From an uncultured Paracoccaceae bacterium (GTDB lineage: Bacteria; Pseudomonadota; Alphaproteobacteria; Rhodobacterales; Rhodobacteraceae): a DNA stretch of 64,000 nucleotides. The notes below the pieces were generated by a model. That model was given only the letters and a program-made list of their open reading frames with translations. It was not told where the DNA came from and searched no databases. The stretch lies in the NCBI GenBank assembly GCA_947499725.1, contig CANMPK010000001.1, positions 1-64,000 of the forward strand, given 5' to 3'. A program made the translations under genes and the position numbers. Of this stretch, positions 1 to 8,762 are shown piece after piece; the first letter of the stretch is position 1, and every line of letters begins with the position of its first letter.

Positions 1-3000
1 ACCGGTAGCGCTTAGGCTCAGGCCTGCAGGCAGGGTGGATGTGGTGGAAAAGCCCAGCACATCACTGTCAGGGGCTGCATCGGCAAAGCCCTCCGCTAGA
101 TCGATATTGACCGCATCGCCATCGCTAAAGCTCTGATCATCCAAACCCAGCGCTTCTGGAGCGGGGTTGGTGACCTCCCAGACAAAGCTGCGCACAATGG
201 TGCCGCCTTCATTGTCTGTGGCGGTGACGCTGACCATGTAAGGCCCATTGGCCGAGGCGCTATTGGTAAAGCTGCCGCTGATCACGCCATTTGCATCAAT
301 TGCAAAGCCCGCAGGCAGACCAGTGATGCTGTAGCTGAGCACATCTTCATCGGCAAAGCCCGCAGCCGTGGCCACATCATATGACACGCTCTGCCCATCC
401 ACAGCCGCCTGATCCGGGATCGTACCGGCGGTTGGCGCAGGGTTGGTCACGGTCCAATCAAACATATAGCTAGAGCTGCCACCGTCGCTGTCGGTGGCTG
501 TGACCGTAATTGTGAAGGGGCTTATTTGTGATGCGCTAGGATCAATGGTTCCACTGATCAGGCCATTTGCATCAATCGCCAATCCAAAGGCGCTGAGGCC
601 CGTGGCTGTGAAGCTCACGTCATCGCCATCGACATCAACGAAGTTGTTGGAGATATCGAGCGAAATAACATCGCCATCTTCACTGACCTGTTCTGGTATG
701 ATGACGTCAATCACTGGTGGCGGGTTGCTAACCGTGATCTTGAACAAATCTGTGGTCACGCCGCCTTCGTCATCATCCGCCGTCAGCATAACCTGATAGA
801 CGCCGCCGTTGGTTTGGCTTGCCGTGGAATCGACGATGATCTCAAGGCTCGGTGTGCCATTCACATCGATAATGTTCAACGTGCCGATGGCTGGGTTATC
901 GGCAGAGACGGACAGTCTGAGGTCATCGAGGTCTGGATCAACAAAGGCCGTATCCAATGGGATAACAATCGTTTCACCATCTTGCGTATCGAAATCTGCC
1001 TGTGCTGCATTGATCTCTGGCGCGGGGTTGGAGACCACCCACGTAAAGTTGGTTTCCGTGTCACGGTTCTGCGTATCTGTGGCGACAACGGTAATGGCAT
1101 AGGAACCATCAACGCCCCCTGTCGACGCAGAGTTATCAAGCGTGCCAGAGATTGTTTGGGTCGTTGGGTCGTACTCAAGACCATTTGGAAGGCCAGAAAC
1201 AGTGAATGTAAGCGTGTCATCATCCTGAATGAAATCATTCAGATTGACACCATCTGCAGGCAAGATGGTCTCCCCGTCCAAATGCGTTTGGGTGGGTATC
1301 AGGGTTGTGACGCTAGGGTCGGGGTTGTTCACAGTAAACGAGACCGAAGCGACCGTTGAACGTCCTTGCTCGTCTGTGGCGCGGAATGTGGCGGTGTAGG
1401 TCTCAAGGACAGATGCGGTATTGGCCATGGAGCCAGACAGAAAGCCGGTGGATTGGTCAAAGACCAAATCATCAGGCAAGGTGCCGCTGTCAAAGGTGAT
1501 AGTTAAGCTGTCGCCGTCTGGATCAGAGAACAGGTCTCTGATTTGGATGGGGACAATCACATCAGCATCATCGTAGACATAATCGCCGCCGGGCATGTCA
1601 ACGACCGGCGCGGGGTTGGTCACTTCAATCAAGAAAGTACTACTGACGCTCGAGCCATCTACGCTGGTCGCTGTCACTTCTACCGTATAGGGCGATCCGT
1701 CTGAGGCAAGGTGATCAATGCCAGCAACGGTCGAGGTGATTTCCCCAGTGGTTGCGTTGATTTCAAGACCAATTGGCGCGCCAGTCATTGCGAAAGACGC
1801 AATTGCGCTGTCCGGATCTCCAAACGCCTGTGCCGTGGTGATTGACACGCCAGTATCGCCATCTACCAGTTGCTGATCTGGCAAAACCACGCCGCTCAGG
1901 GCGATTGGGTCTTCTACATTCGTGACATTAAACGTGAGGGTGTTTGGGGTGAGATCATCCAGCTGGCCATCATTCACCGTAAAGTCCAATGTGGCATATG
2001 GTGCGCCAAAACCATCTTGATCTGGCTGATACACCACGGCACCCGCATCCAACTGCGCAGCGGATACGACAGCTGGGAAAGTCGTCACAACAGTCCCGGC
2101 GACGATCAGCGTTCCGGTGCTTGGTTGTGCAAAGGAGATGCTTTGCAGTTCATCGCCGCTATCGCCATCGGTGAACACGATGTCGCTTGTTTGGATCGCG
2201 TAGATGGTGTCCTCATCAAAGGTGATGGTTTGATCCGCGGACTCTGGCGCATCGGGTTGCGCCGTAACGTTCACAGAAACCGTCGAGGACACGGAATTTC
2301 CGTTATTATCGTGGATCGTATAAGAAATAGAGGCTGTGCCAGAATAGTTGGCATTTGGCGTGAAGGTCAGAGTGCCATCGGCTTCGATCGCTACACTGCC
2401 CTGCGCAGAGTTCGCAGATGAGATCGTCAGCGTGTCGCCATCGACATCTGAATCATTCGCCAAAACAGCAATGTTAACTGCGATATCTTCTTGCGTTGTT
2501 GCGCTATCTGGCAAAGCTGTGGGGGCATCTTGGACATTGTTAACAGTCACGGTGACTGTCGCTGTATCCGTGGCGCCAAGCGCATCGACCAATGTATAGG
2601 TGAAAGTATCAGTGGCACCGGAAAAGAAATCCGTGTTTGGCGTGTAGTCAATCGTGCCATCAGAGTTGATGACAACCGAACCGTTGGTAGGCTGCGTGAC
2701 AGATTGCACAATCGGCACAGGCCCCGTGCTTGGCGTGTCATTGGACAGCACATCAATCGTGACAGTGGTCTCTTCGTTTGTACTTACGGCATCGTCCATT
2801 GCATCAGGTGGCGCGATAGGCGCCGGAGAAATGGTGAGATCAACGGTTGCCGTGCTCACCGCGCCATTGGCATCCCGTACACGGTAAGTGAACTGATCAG
2901 AGGTACTTGCTCCGCCATCATGAATATACTCAAAAGAACCATCGCTATTGAGCGTGAGTGATCCGTGCGATGGCCCACTTACGGCAGAGGTCTCAACGGT

Positions 3001-6000
3001 CAGTGCGTCATTCTCAACATCACTATCATTGCTGAGGATACCACTCGCAGCGACGTTCAACGTTTGGCCTGCGATCAGAATATACTGATCGTTCACGGCC
3101 ATCGGCGCATCATTGATTGGCAACACATGAACTGTGAAGTTCTGCGTAGCGCTACCAGTCACTGTTTGGCCTGCACCGGTATCTTGATAGTCGACCACGA
3201 CAGTGACGGGGAAATCGCCATAGACATCGTCACCGGCAAAATATGTTAGGTTTGCATGATCCCAAGACGAAACATCAATGGATTGCGCGCCGGCTGTTGC
3301 GGTAAAAGAATTCACGCCATCTGAGATCGTATGACCAACGGTGACACCGGATAAAAACGTGCCAGTGACCGTTTCTGAACCATCTGTGTCAATAAAGGTG
3401 GGAGTGAGAACAGCTTCAAGCGCGATCTCTGTATCCTCATCACCAGTAACGTCGCTAGTGTCAAAACTGATGCTGTCCAAAACAGGCCGCTGAATGATCA
3501 AGGCTTCGTCTCTTTCAGGCCCAACCGAAATGTCGAGCGTCAGCGTGGAAGTTCCTGAAAAATGCTCGGGATTGGTGAAGCTTAACCCTTGTTGAGCTGC
3601 GTCGACGATGTCGATTTCCCATTCGCCCGTATCTGCATTTAACTGGCCGACATTGAATGTACCGTTCTCAGGAAAACCACTGAGCTTGATGGGTTCGGAC
3701 CCAAGCCACTGGATCTGTGCAAAGGCATTGTAATCAAGAAAGGTTTGTGTGCCCGCGGTTGAATTTGTTGTCAGCGTGAGGGTTGTGGACCCATCCGCAT
3801 TGTCGGTGAAATCAAAAACCGAATTTGCAATGAAACGGTCCTTAAACTGGCTAACGCTTGAATGGTTCGACTCAGCAGATCCACCAGTCGCATCCCCAGT
3901 GAATACGTCAAACATATTGGTGCCATCAGGAACGGATTCCCATGACAAAAGATCCACGACGCCCGCAACACGAACGTTGAACATGCTACCTGATGTCGTT
4001 TGGTTCTCGAGATCGATGATCGCGAAACCCGCACCCATGTTTTCATTCAAATTGCTGGACCGTGTGCCGCCCATGGACAAATTCAGCAAGCCGATCTTTG
4101 CACCTTCAGGCGCCGTAAATGTCATTACGGCTTCGTCTGATGATGGAGAGGCATCGAACACAGCACTGTCGCTGCTCGTGCCCATTGTGTCAGCTGAGGA
4201 GCCGAAGTCGATCCGGTCGTAGAAAGCGACCGTAAACATCGTATCGAAGTTATTGGCATGCGAAGACGCACGCGAAATCACCAGATCGCCGTCACTGTTA
4301 ATATAGAGGGTAGGATCATTGTTAGCAGAAGCGGTCGCAAAGGTGTCCCCGCTGATCTCTGCGTTGCTGGATTGAATAGAAACAGGGGTACCGGCATTTA
4401 GATCGTAATCTTCATACCCGTAGGTCACGGTTGAGGCGACACCAGACCCACGTTGCGCCATGACTGTGCCAGTTGCGCTTCCGCTGTCCAGATCTAGAAA
4501 GTGCGTCGAGAACCCTTTGTATTCGATGGCTGAACTGGACGTAGCGGCAGCCGCATCGTTTTGCGTAATTTTGATGAAATCCGCATCCGCTGGGATCTCG
4601 ATTACGATTTCATCGGTATTGCCTTTTGGTGCCCAAGACGCATCGGTTCCCAAAAATTCTGAACTTGTATTTTCGGTTGTCAGGAATTCGACGAAATAAG
4701 AGGTTTGCAGTTCTGTATTTTCGACAATCTGCAATGTGCCATCCACGATCGTGAAGGCTGGGTTAATGTCGCTGCCTAAGTTCCCCTGCGTTGACCCGCC
4801 GTCCAAAACACCTGTGCCCAAAGGCACATCTGACCAGCTAAACTGATCGTTTCGGTTTGGACCTTGATCGACAATATAAGCCAATGACCCTTCTGAAGTG
4901 GCTGTTGCCAAGTCGATCGAGACATTCATTGTCATATAATCATCGTCGCGGGCGGCGTTGCCCCCCGTGATGGTGTCATTGCTTGAATAAGCGGTGATGG
5001 CGATGTTGGTGGTGCCTGCCGGAATTAAAAATTCTGTGGGGGTATCGTCTGCATCCGAGGCACGGTAACCCGCCGCTGTTGCGAAGGTGTCGGGTAAAGA
5101 GCCGCCATCCGTCAGGGCAGGTTGCACTTGTAGGTTCAGGTTGATCACTTGATCTTCATCAACCACCACAACGGGATCAATTTGAATGTTGTCGGTTTCG
5201 GTTTGGGTTGCGATACCAACGAAGTCACCATCTGACAAATCAACCTGATGGAAATAGACCAAGCCGTTGGCAGCGTCATAACCGCTGGCTGACAACACCA
5301 GTGTATTTGCAGAATCCAAGTCAGCTTGATCGGAGATAATCACCCCGAAATCCGATGTTTGACTGCCCAAAGTGCCCGAAAAACTGTTTATGTCAAAGAC
5401 CAGGGTGCTGAGGCCAACATCGTCAGTTTCAGTATAGGTCCAGACGCGTTCGACCATGGATTGTACCCCAATTGGTGTATTGGTGCTGGTCGTCGACACG
5501 GCGCCGCCGTCATCGGTTACGATGATGTTGCCAGCACCAGCGTCGGTGCTGTCCTTGATGGTGAAAACGCCATCGGTGAATTCAACTGCTAAGGTTTCCG
5601 CAAGCGCTTGGGTGCTTACAGCCTCTGTTTCAATTTCGTCAGTTTGAAATTCTAGATCCCAGTCACCACCAAGTGCGAGGGCCCCCGTTGTATCGCTGGA
5701 GGCCGCAATATCGGCGCCAGTCAAAGCAGCCATAACATTAACAGCGGCCTCACCCATGTCACCGGCCGCAAAATTACAACCGTAAATCAAAAGGTCCGCA
5801 TCTTCGGTTAACGACTGAGATAAACCACGTAGACTGTCATGTTGGATATCAAGCATGGATTGAGCGGTTACAATCCCATCACCCAAAAGCATAAACCCTT
5901 CGCCGCCATGGGCAAAAATATGGATGCCAGAAACCGAGTCGAATTGCAGCGCAAATTCAGCAATTTGCGCCATGCCATCCGATGCGGTGTCCAGACGCAG

Positions 6001-6255
6001 GATAACTGCGTCTTGGTCCAGCGCCGCCTCAATGGCATCTGCGTCTTCAATACGTGGGTCAATTACGTAAATCTGTTGAGAGTCTACCGTTTCGTTTTGC
6101 GGAGCGCCTTCCTCAATGGTGTCGCTCGTAACCAGTGAGGTGTCGTCAAACGTCGCAACATTTTCGACCAAATCCATAGCGAAGGCCGCGTCGAACATTG
6201 TCCGCGGTTCAAGTGCCAGATCGTTGTTTTTGGATTTTTTACCGAAAATACCCAT
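1..6255 (-). CDS. Giant cadherin/Ig-like repeat adhesin with LEPR motif and DUF4347 domain (partial, C-terminus off window)
   Basis: An uninterrupted minus-strand frame of 2085 codons runs to the left edge, so the C-terminus is missing. The start is an ATG at 6255 preceded by an AGGTGAT-type ribosome site. Residues 15-24 (LEPRTMFDAA) match the LEPR-type N-terminal motif of very large surface proteins. Residues about 62-203 form a DUF4347 domain, with H116-G117 and G159-C160. From about residue 1045 come cadherin/tandem-95-like repeats (DGSFEY, DGTIDYTPN and FTYTLVD segments), then from about 1450 to the edge putative-Ig repeats of about 95 residues that end in NPAP/NPPP. Composition is acidic and rich in D, T, S and G, as in secreted calcium-stabilised adhesins. 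No Sec signal is visible, which fits type I-like export. It lies downstream of the tolC-like and adaptor genes on the same strand. The role in attachment is inferred from architecture. Confidence 0.93.
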   Translation of the reverse strand, partial: MGIFGKKSKNNDLALEPRTMFDAAFAMDLVENVATFDDTSLVTSDTIEEGAPQNETVDSQQIYVIDPRIEDADAIEAALDQDAVILRLDTASDGMAQIAEFALQFDSVSGIHIFAHGGEGFMLLGDGIVTAQSMLDIQHDSLRGLSQSLTEDADLLIYGCNFAAGDMGEAAVNVMAALTGADIAASSDTTGALALGGDWDLEFQTDEIETEAVSTQALAETLAVEFTDGVFTIKDSTDAGAGNIIVTDDGGAVSTTSTNTPIGVQSMVERVWTYTETDDVGLSTLVFDINSFSGTLGSQTSDFGVIISDQADLDSANTLVLSASGYDAANGLVYFHQVDLSDGDFVGIATQTETDNIQIDPVVVVDEDQVINLNLQVQPALTDGGSLPDTFATAAGYRASDADDTPTEFLIPAGTTNIAITAYSSNDTITGGNAARDDDYMTMNVSIDLATATSEGSLAYIVDQGPNRNDQFSWSDVPLGTGVLDGGSTQGNLGSDINPAFTIVDGTLQIVENTELQTSYFVEFLTTENTSSEFLGTDASWAPKGNTDEIVIEIPADADFIKITQNDAAAATSSSAIEYKGFSTHFLDLDSGSATGTVMAQRGSGVASTVTYGYEDYDLNAGTPVSIQSSNAEISGDTFATASANNDPTLYINSDGDLVISRASSHANNFDTMFTVAFYDRIDFGSSADTMGTSSDSAVFDASPSSDEAVMTFTAPEGAKIGLLNLSMGGTRSSNLNENMGAGFAIIDLENQTTSGSMFNVRVAGVVDLLSWESVPDGTNMFDVFTGDATGGSAESNHSSVSQFKDRFIANSVFDFTDNADGSTTLTLTTNSTAGTQTFLDYNAFAQIQWLGSEPIKLSGFPENGTFNVGQLNADTGEWEIDIVDAAQQGLSFTNPEHFSGTSTLTLDISVGPERDEALIIQRPVLDSISFDTSDVTGDEDTEIALEAVLTPTFIDTDGSETVTGTFLSGVTVGHTISDGVNSFTATAGAQSIDVSSWDHANLTYFAGDDVYGDFPVTVVVDYQDTGAGQTVTGSATQNFTVHVLPINDAPMAVNDQYILIAGQTLNVAASGILSNDSDVENDALTVETSAVSGPSHGSLTLNSDGSFEYIHDGGASTSDQFTYRVRDANGAVSTATVDLTISPAPIAPPDAMDDAVSTNEETTVTIDVLSNDTPSTGPVPIVQSVTQPTNGSVVINSDGTIDYTPNTDFFSGATDTFTYTLVDALGATDTATVTVTVNNVQDAPTALPDSATTQEDIAVNIAVLANDSDVDGDTLTISSANSAQGSVAIEADGTLTFTPNANYSGTASISYTIHDNNGNSVSSTVSVNVTAQPDAPESADQTITFDEDTIYAIQTSDIVFTDGDSGDELQSISFAQPSTGTLIVAGTVVTTFPAVVSAAQLDAGAVVYQPDQDGFGAPYATLDFTVNDGQLDDLTPNTLTFNVTNVEDPIALSGVVLPDQQLVDGDTGVSITTAQAFGDPDSAIASFAMTGAPIGLEINATTGEITSTVAGIDHLASDGSPYTVEVTATSVDGSSVSSTFLIEVTNPAPVVDMPGGDYVYDDADVIVPIQIRDLFSDPDGDSLTITFDSGTLPDDLVFDQSTGFLSGSMANTASVLETYTATFRATDEQGRSTVASVSFTVNNPDPSVTTLIPTQTHLDGETILPADGVNLNDFIQDDDTLTFTVSGLPNGLEYDPTTQTISGTLDNSASTGGVDGSYAITVVATDTQNRDTETNFTWVVSNPAPEINAAQADFDTQDGETIVIPLDTAFVDPDLDDLRLSVSADNPAIGTLNIIDVNGTPSLEIIVDSTASQTNGGVYQVMLTADDDEGGVTTDLFKITVSNPPPVIDVIIPEQVSEDGDVISLDISNNFVDVDGDDVSFTATGLSAFGLAIDANGLISGTIDPSASQISPFTITVTATDSDGGSSSYMFDWTVTNPAPTAGTIPDQAAVDGQSVSYDVATAAGFADEDVLSYSITGLPAGFAIDANGVISGSFTNSASANGPYMVSVTATDNEGGTIVRSFVWEVTNPAPEALGLDDQSFSDGDAVNIDLAEGFADAAPDSDVLGFSTTSTLPAGLSLSATG

Positions 6256-6317
6256 AGACTCTATCACCTTTTCTTACAGGAATTACCCTACAAAAAACTG
6301 GAGGTTAGCTTGATGGG

Positions 6318-6329
6318 AAAAAACCATAT
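6318..6329 (-). promoter_or_regulatory. 12-bp element shared by adhesin and tolC-like upstream regions (copy 1)
   Basis: The plus-strand sequence AAAAAACCATAT lies 63-74 bp upstream of the adhesin start. An identical 12-mer occurs 27-38 bp upstream of the tolC-like gene. The remaining 139-bp gap between the two genes shows no ORF. It may be a regulator site or a promoter part; function is inferred only from the repetition. Confidence 0.35.
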
Positions 6330-6394
6330 GAATTTGCAAAAACGAGTATGCCTTGACCCAAAAGGATAGGTCATACTCTGAATTTAAGGGGGTG

Positions 6395-7882
6395 TTAGTG
6401 CAGGCCTTCGCCGCGTTTCACCCAGATGTCATGAATGGCCTTTTCAAGCACATCGACACTTTCCTGACCTGTCAAATCAGCCGGGTAATTGTTCATGCCA
6501 ACGGCAGCGAAAAGCGAGGCATATGCGGTTTGAAGTTCGGCGTAACGACTGTCAAACCGTAGCTCAGCCAAGATTGCGCCGAGCTCTTCAAAGATCTCTT
6601 CCTGTGTACCGGTCACGCCAACACTGCTTTCAGTCGCGATGGCCTGCGTTATCTTGCGCGAAACATCTGCATATTGCGCAGAGATGCGAGTTTCAGAACG
6701 AAGATTAGAATAGCGTTCTTTGGCGACATGAACCTGCGTTGCAACTGCGTGGGTCAAAGCCAAGGCGCGCGCGTCTAACAAGGCTTGCTGGTTGCGCACA
6801 CGGGCAACTTTGCGTGGATGGGCGAACACATTGATCAAGTCATAGCTGACACGAGTGCCTGCCGTCAGCCAACTTTGATCGACCAGCAAATCATTGCCGG
6901 AAACATTGCCGGTGATATACGGCCGAATGGACGGCAAGAGTTCAAGCGCCGCTGCTTTTTGATCAAGCTCTGCGTTCCGCTGTTCGTATGTGACTTCGCG
7001 CAATTCGGGACGGTTCACATAGGCAAGCTGCACCAGCTCAGAGGTTGGTTTTTGAACAGATGGCAATGTTTTGCGCGGGGGAATGCGCACACGGAAAGAT
7101 TGCCCAGGCTCGAGGTTAATCAATGCGGCAAGCTGGTGTTTGGAAACCTTTAGATCGCGCTGCAGAGCTTTCATTTCACCAATAACGCGCAATAGATCGC
7201 GTTGGTAAATCAAACCTTCTTTGGGCGAGCTAAACCCACCATTTGTCAAACTGCGCGAATTCGCGAGTTCACGCGATGCTTTGCGCTCCAACGCAGAGAT
7301 CCGATGAGACAGACGATCATGGCTGACGGCGCGCCAATAGGCTGTGCGCACGTTTTCTACCAAGCGATTCACGGTAGAACGGCGTTGCTCCATCGCAATC
7401 AAAACATCGTTGCCGCTTTGCTGTGAACGGTAATAGGACAGGCCGTAGTCTAGAATATCCCAACTCAACGTCAGGTTGGTTTCACTTGTGTCTTGCTCGG
7501 TAGACCGAGACGCATTGGCAGAGGTCAAACCAGTCGTTGAATTAACGCTAAAACTTCCCGGTTCGCTGTCGCGGCGCGAAAATTCGCTGCTTGCGACCAG
7601 ACCTGGCAGCATGTCAAGCGCAGTCACTTGCTTTGTTGATTTCGCCAGCGCGATGTTGGATTGTTCAATGCGATGGTCGAGATTGTATTTAATCGCACGT
7701 GCCATCGCTTCGTGTAAGCCAACAGTGCCATCAATCGGCTCTTGGTCGTCTGCGATCAAACGAAGTTCGCGATCCGCAGCGATCGTGCTCAGCTCGGCGT
7801 TTGTGATGGGGGTAATGGATGTGTCACAGGCCGCCAAGAGCGGTAGAAAACCAATAGAAAGCACTTTTCCAGAAAATCGCAC
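6395..7882 (-). CDS. TolC-family outer-membrane efflux lipoprotein
   Basis: The product is a 495-residue outer-membrane channel of the TolC/OEP family. The start is a GTG at 7882 with GGGGTAG about 7 nt upstream. The N-terminus carries a lipoprotein signal with lipobox LAAC (Cys at residue 19), so the protein is probably lipidated. Long alpha-helical stretches typical of the periplasmic barrel follow, including the region reading ELREVTYEQRNAELDQ and the C-terminal half around RYSNLRSETRISAQ. It sits between a periplasmic adaptor gene (67 bp upstream) and the giant adhesin gene (139 bp downstream), all on the minus strand. The likely role is the outer-membrane exit duct for the adhesin, analogous to LapE/TolC in type I secretion. 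Substrate assignment rests on gene context. Confidence 0.9.
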   Translation of the reverse strand: MRFSGKVLSIGFLPLLAACDTSITPITNAELSTIAADRELRLIADDQEPIDGTVGLHEAMARAIKYNLDHRIEQSNIALAKSTKQVTALDMLPGLVASSEFSRRDSEPGSFSVNSTTGLTSANASRSTEQDTSETNLTLSWDILDYGLSYYRSQQSGNDVLIAMEQRRSTVNRLVENVRTAYWRAVSHDRLSHRISALERKASRELANSRSLTNGGFSSPKEGLIYQRDLLRVIGEMKALQRDLKVSKHQLAALINLEPGQSFRVRIPPRKTLPSVQKPTSELVQLAYVNRPELREVTYEQRNAELDQKAAALELLPSIRPYITGNVSGNDLLVDQSWLTAGTRVSYDLINVFAHPRKVARVRNQQALLDARALALTHAVATQVHVAKERYSNLRSETRISAQYADVSRKITQAIATESSVGVTGTQEEIFEELGAILAELRFDSRYAELQTAYASLFAAVGMNNYPADLTGQESVDVLEKAIHDIWVKRGEGLH

Positions 7883-7908
7883 AGCAAACTACCCCGTTAA
7901 TTTAGCGT

Positions 7909-7920
7909 AAAAAACCATAT
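7909..7920 (-). promoter_or_regulatory. 12-bp element shared by adhesin and tolC-like upstream regions (copy 2)
   Basis: Identical AAAAAACCATAT 12-mer, here 27-38 bp upstream of the tolC-like start and inside the 67-bp gap after the adaptor gene. The flanks differ between the two copies except for AT-richness. Confidence 0.35.
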
Positions 7921-7949
7921 ATTTATTGGGTTTCAAAGCCAAAAAATCA

Positions 7950-8681
7950 CTAAGGCAGCTTTATATGCCCAGATGTGCCAATGCGCGGGGAATTGTGTGC
8001 AGCTTGCATCACAGCTGACACCTGCACAGTCTGGCTAATTGGATCGATCACCGGCGAGATGAAGTCAACTTTCACTGTGATACCAGTGTCTTGCCCTTCG
8101 GGTGTAAATTGAAACTCTTGACCGACAGACAACTCATCCACCCAAGCAGCGGGCGGCCTCATATCGACATAAAGATCTTTTGTATCTGCAATCTCAACCA
8201 GCGCTTCCCCTTGGCTTACCGTGGAAAAAGGCTTTACAGCCCAAGCGATGATTGTACCAGAAAACGGGGCGGTGACGCTGCACGTTTGCGCGCGCGCCTG
8301 TTCGACCTTAAGCTGGGCTTCTTGCAAAGACACGCTCTGGGTCGACAACACCACATCCGCTCGTCCCGCCGCCCCACGGGCCGCCAATTGGCGGGTGAGT
8401 CGCAATTCAGTCTGTGCTTGTTGCAGTTCAATACCCGCCGCCTCGATCAGCGCTGTTTCATAGGCACAATCGAAATTCACCAACACAGAACCCGCCTCGA
8501 TCTGCGTACCCTGCGGGTGCAAAAAATCAGATAATTGCCCGCTGCGCTGGGAGGAAAGTGTCACATGTTTTGTTGCCGTAACAGTGCCGGAGACGTGCCG
8601 ATCCAAGTCTTGTGATGCGACGGGAAGGCCGAAAAATACGGCCCCAAGAGTTGCAACCAATAGGTGTTTCATAGACGCCAT
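7950..8681 (-). CDS. HlyD/RND-type periplasmic adaptor subunit
   Basis: A periplasmic membrane-fusion (adaptor) protein of about 243 residues. The N-terminus MKHLLVATLGAVFFGLPVASQ is a Sec signal peptide. An ATG at 8681 or 8672 therefore fits better than the longer open frame, which reads back into the divergent promoter region. A lipoyl/barrel half (SGQLSDFLHPQGTQIEAGSV) is followed by a short helical hairpin (about residues 80-130) and the second lipoyl half (CSVTAPFSGTIIAWAVKP). The protein is short for the family and resembles stand-alone adaptors rather than inner-membrane HlyD. It is first in a minus-strand set with the tolC-like and adhesin genes, 81 bp from a divergent gene for a second, membrane-anchored adaptor. 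It probably bridges the inner-membrane parts to the outer-membrane channel. Confidence 0.85.
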   Translation of the reverse strand: MASMKHLLVATLGAVFFGLPVASQDLDRHVSGTVTATKHVTLSSQRSGQLSDFLHPQGTQIEAGSVLVNFDCAYETALIEAAGIELQQAQTELRLTRQLAARGAAGRADVVLSTQSVSLQEAQLKVEQARAQTCSVTAPFSGTIIAWAVKPFSTVSQGEALVEIADTKDLYVDMRPPAAWVDELSVGQEFQFTPEGQDTGITVKVDFISPVIDPISQTVQVSAVMQAAHNSPRIGTSGHIKLP

Positions 8682-8762
8682 TCTGCCAAACTGTTTGAAG
8701 CTTAGAATGACGGAAGGCTTGTTTTTTGTCCAGTAGACCCAGATAAGTTCTAAGCTCTGCAT

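Noticed and set aside
494-6562. Many plus-strand ORFs of 60-180 codons across the first 6.5 kb
   Set aside because: They are antisense shadows of the single continuous adhesin frame, lack ribosome sites and resemble no family.
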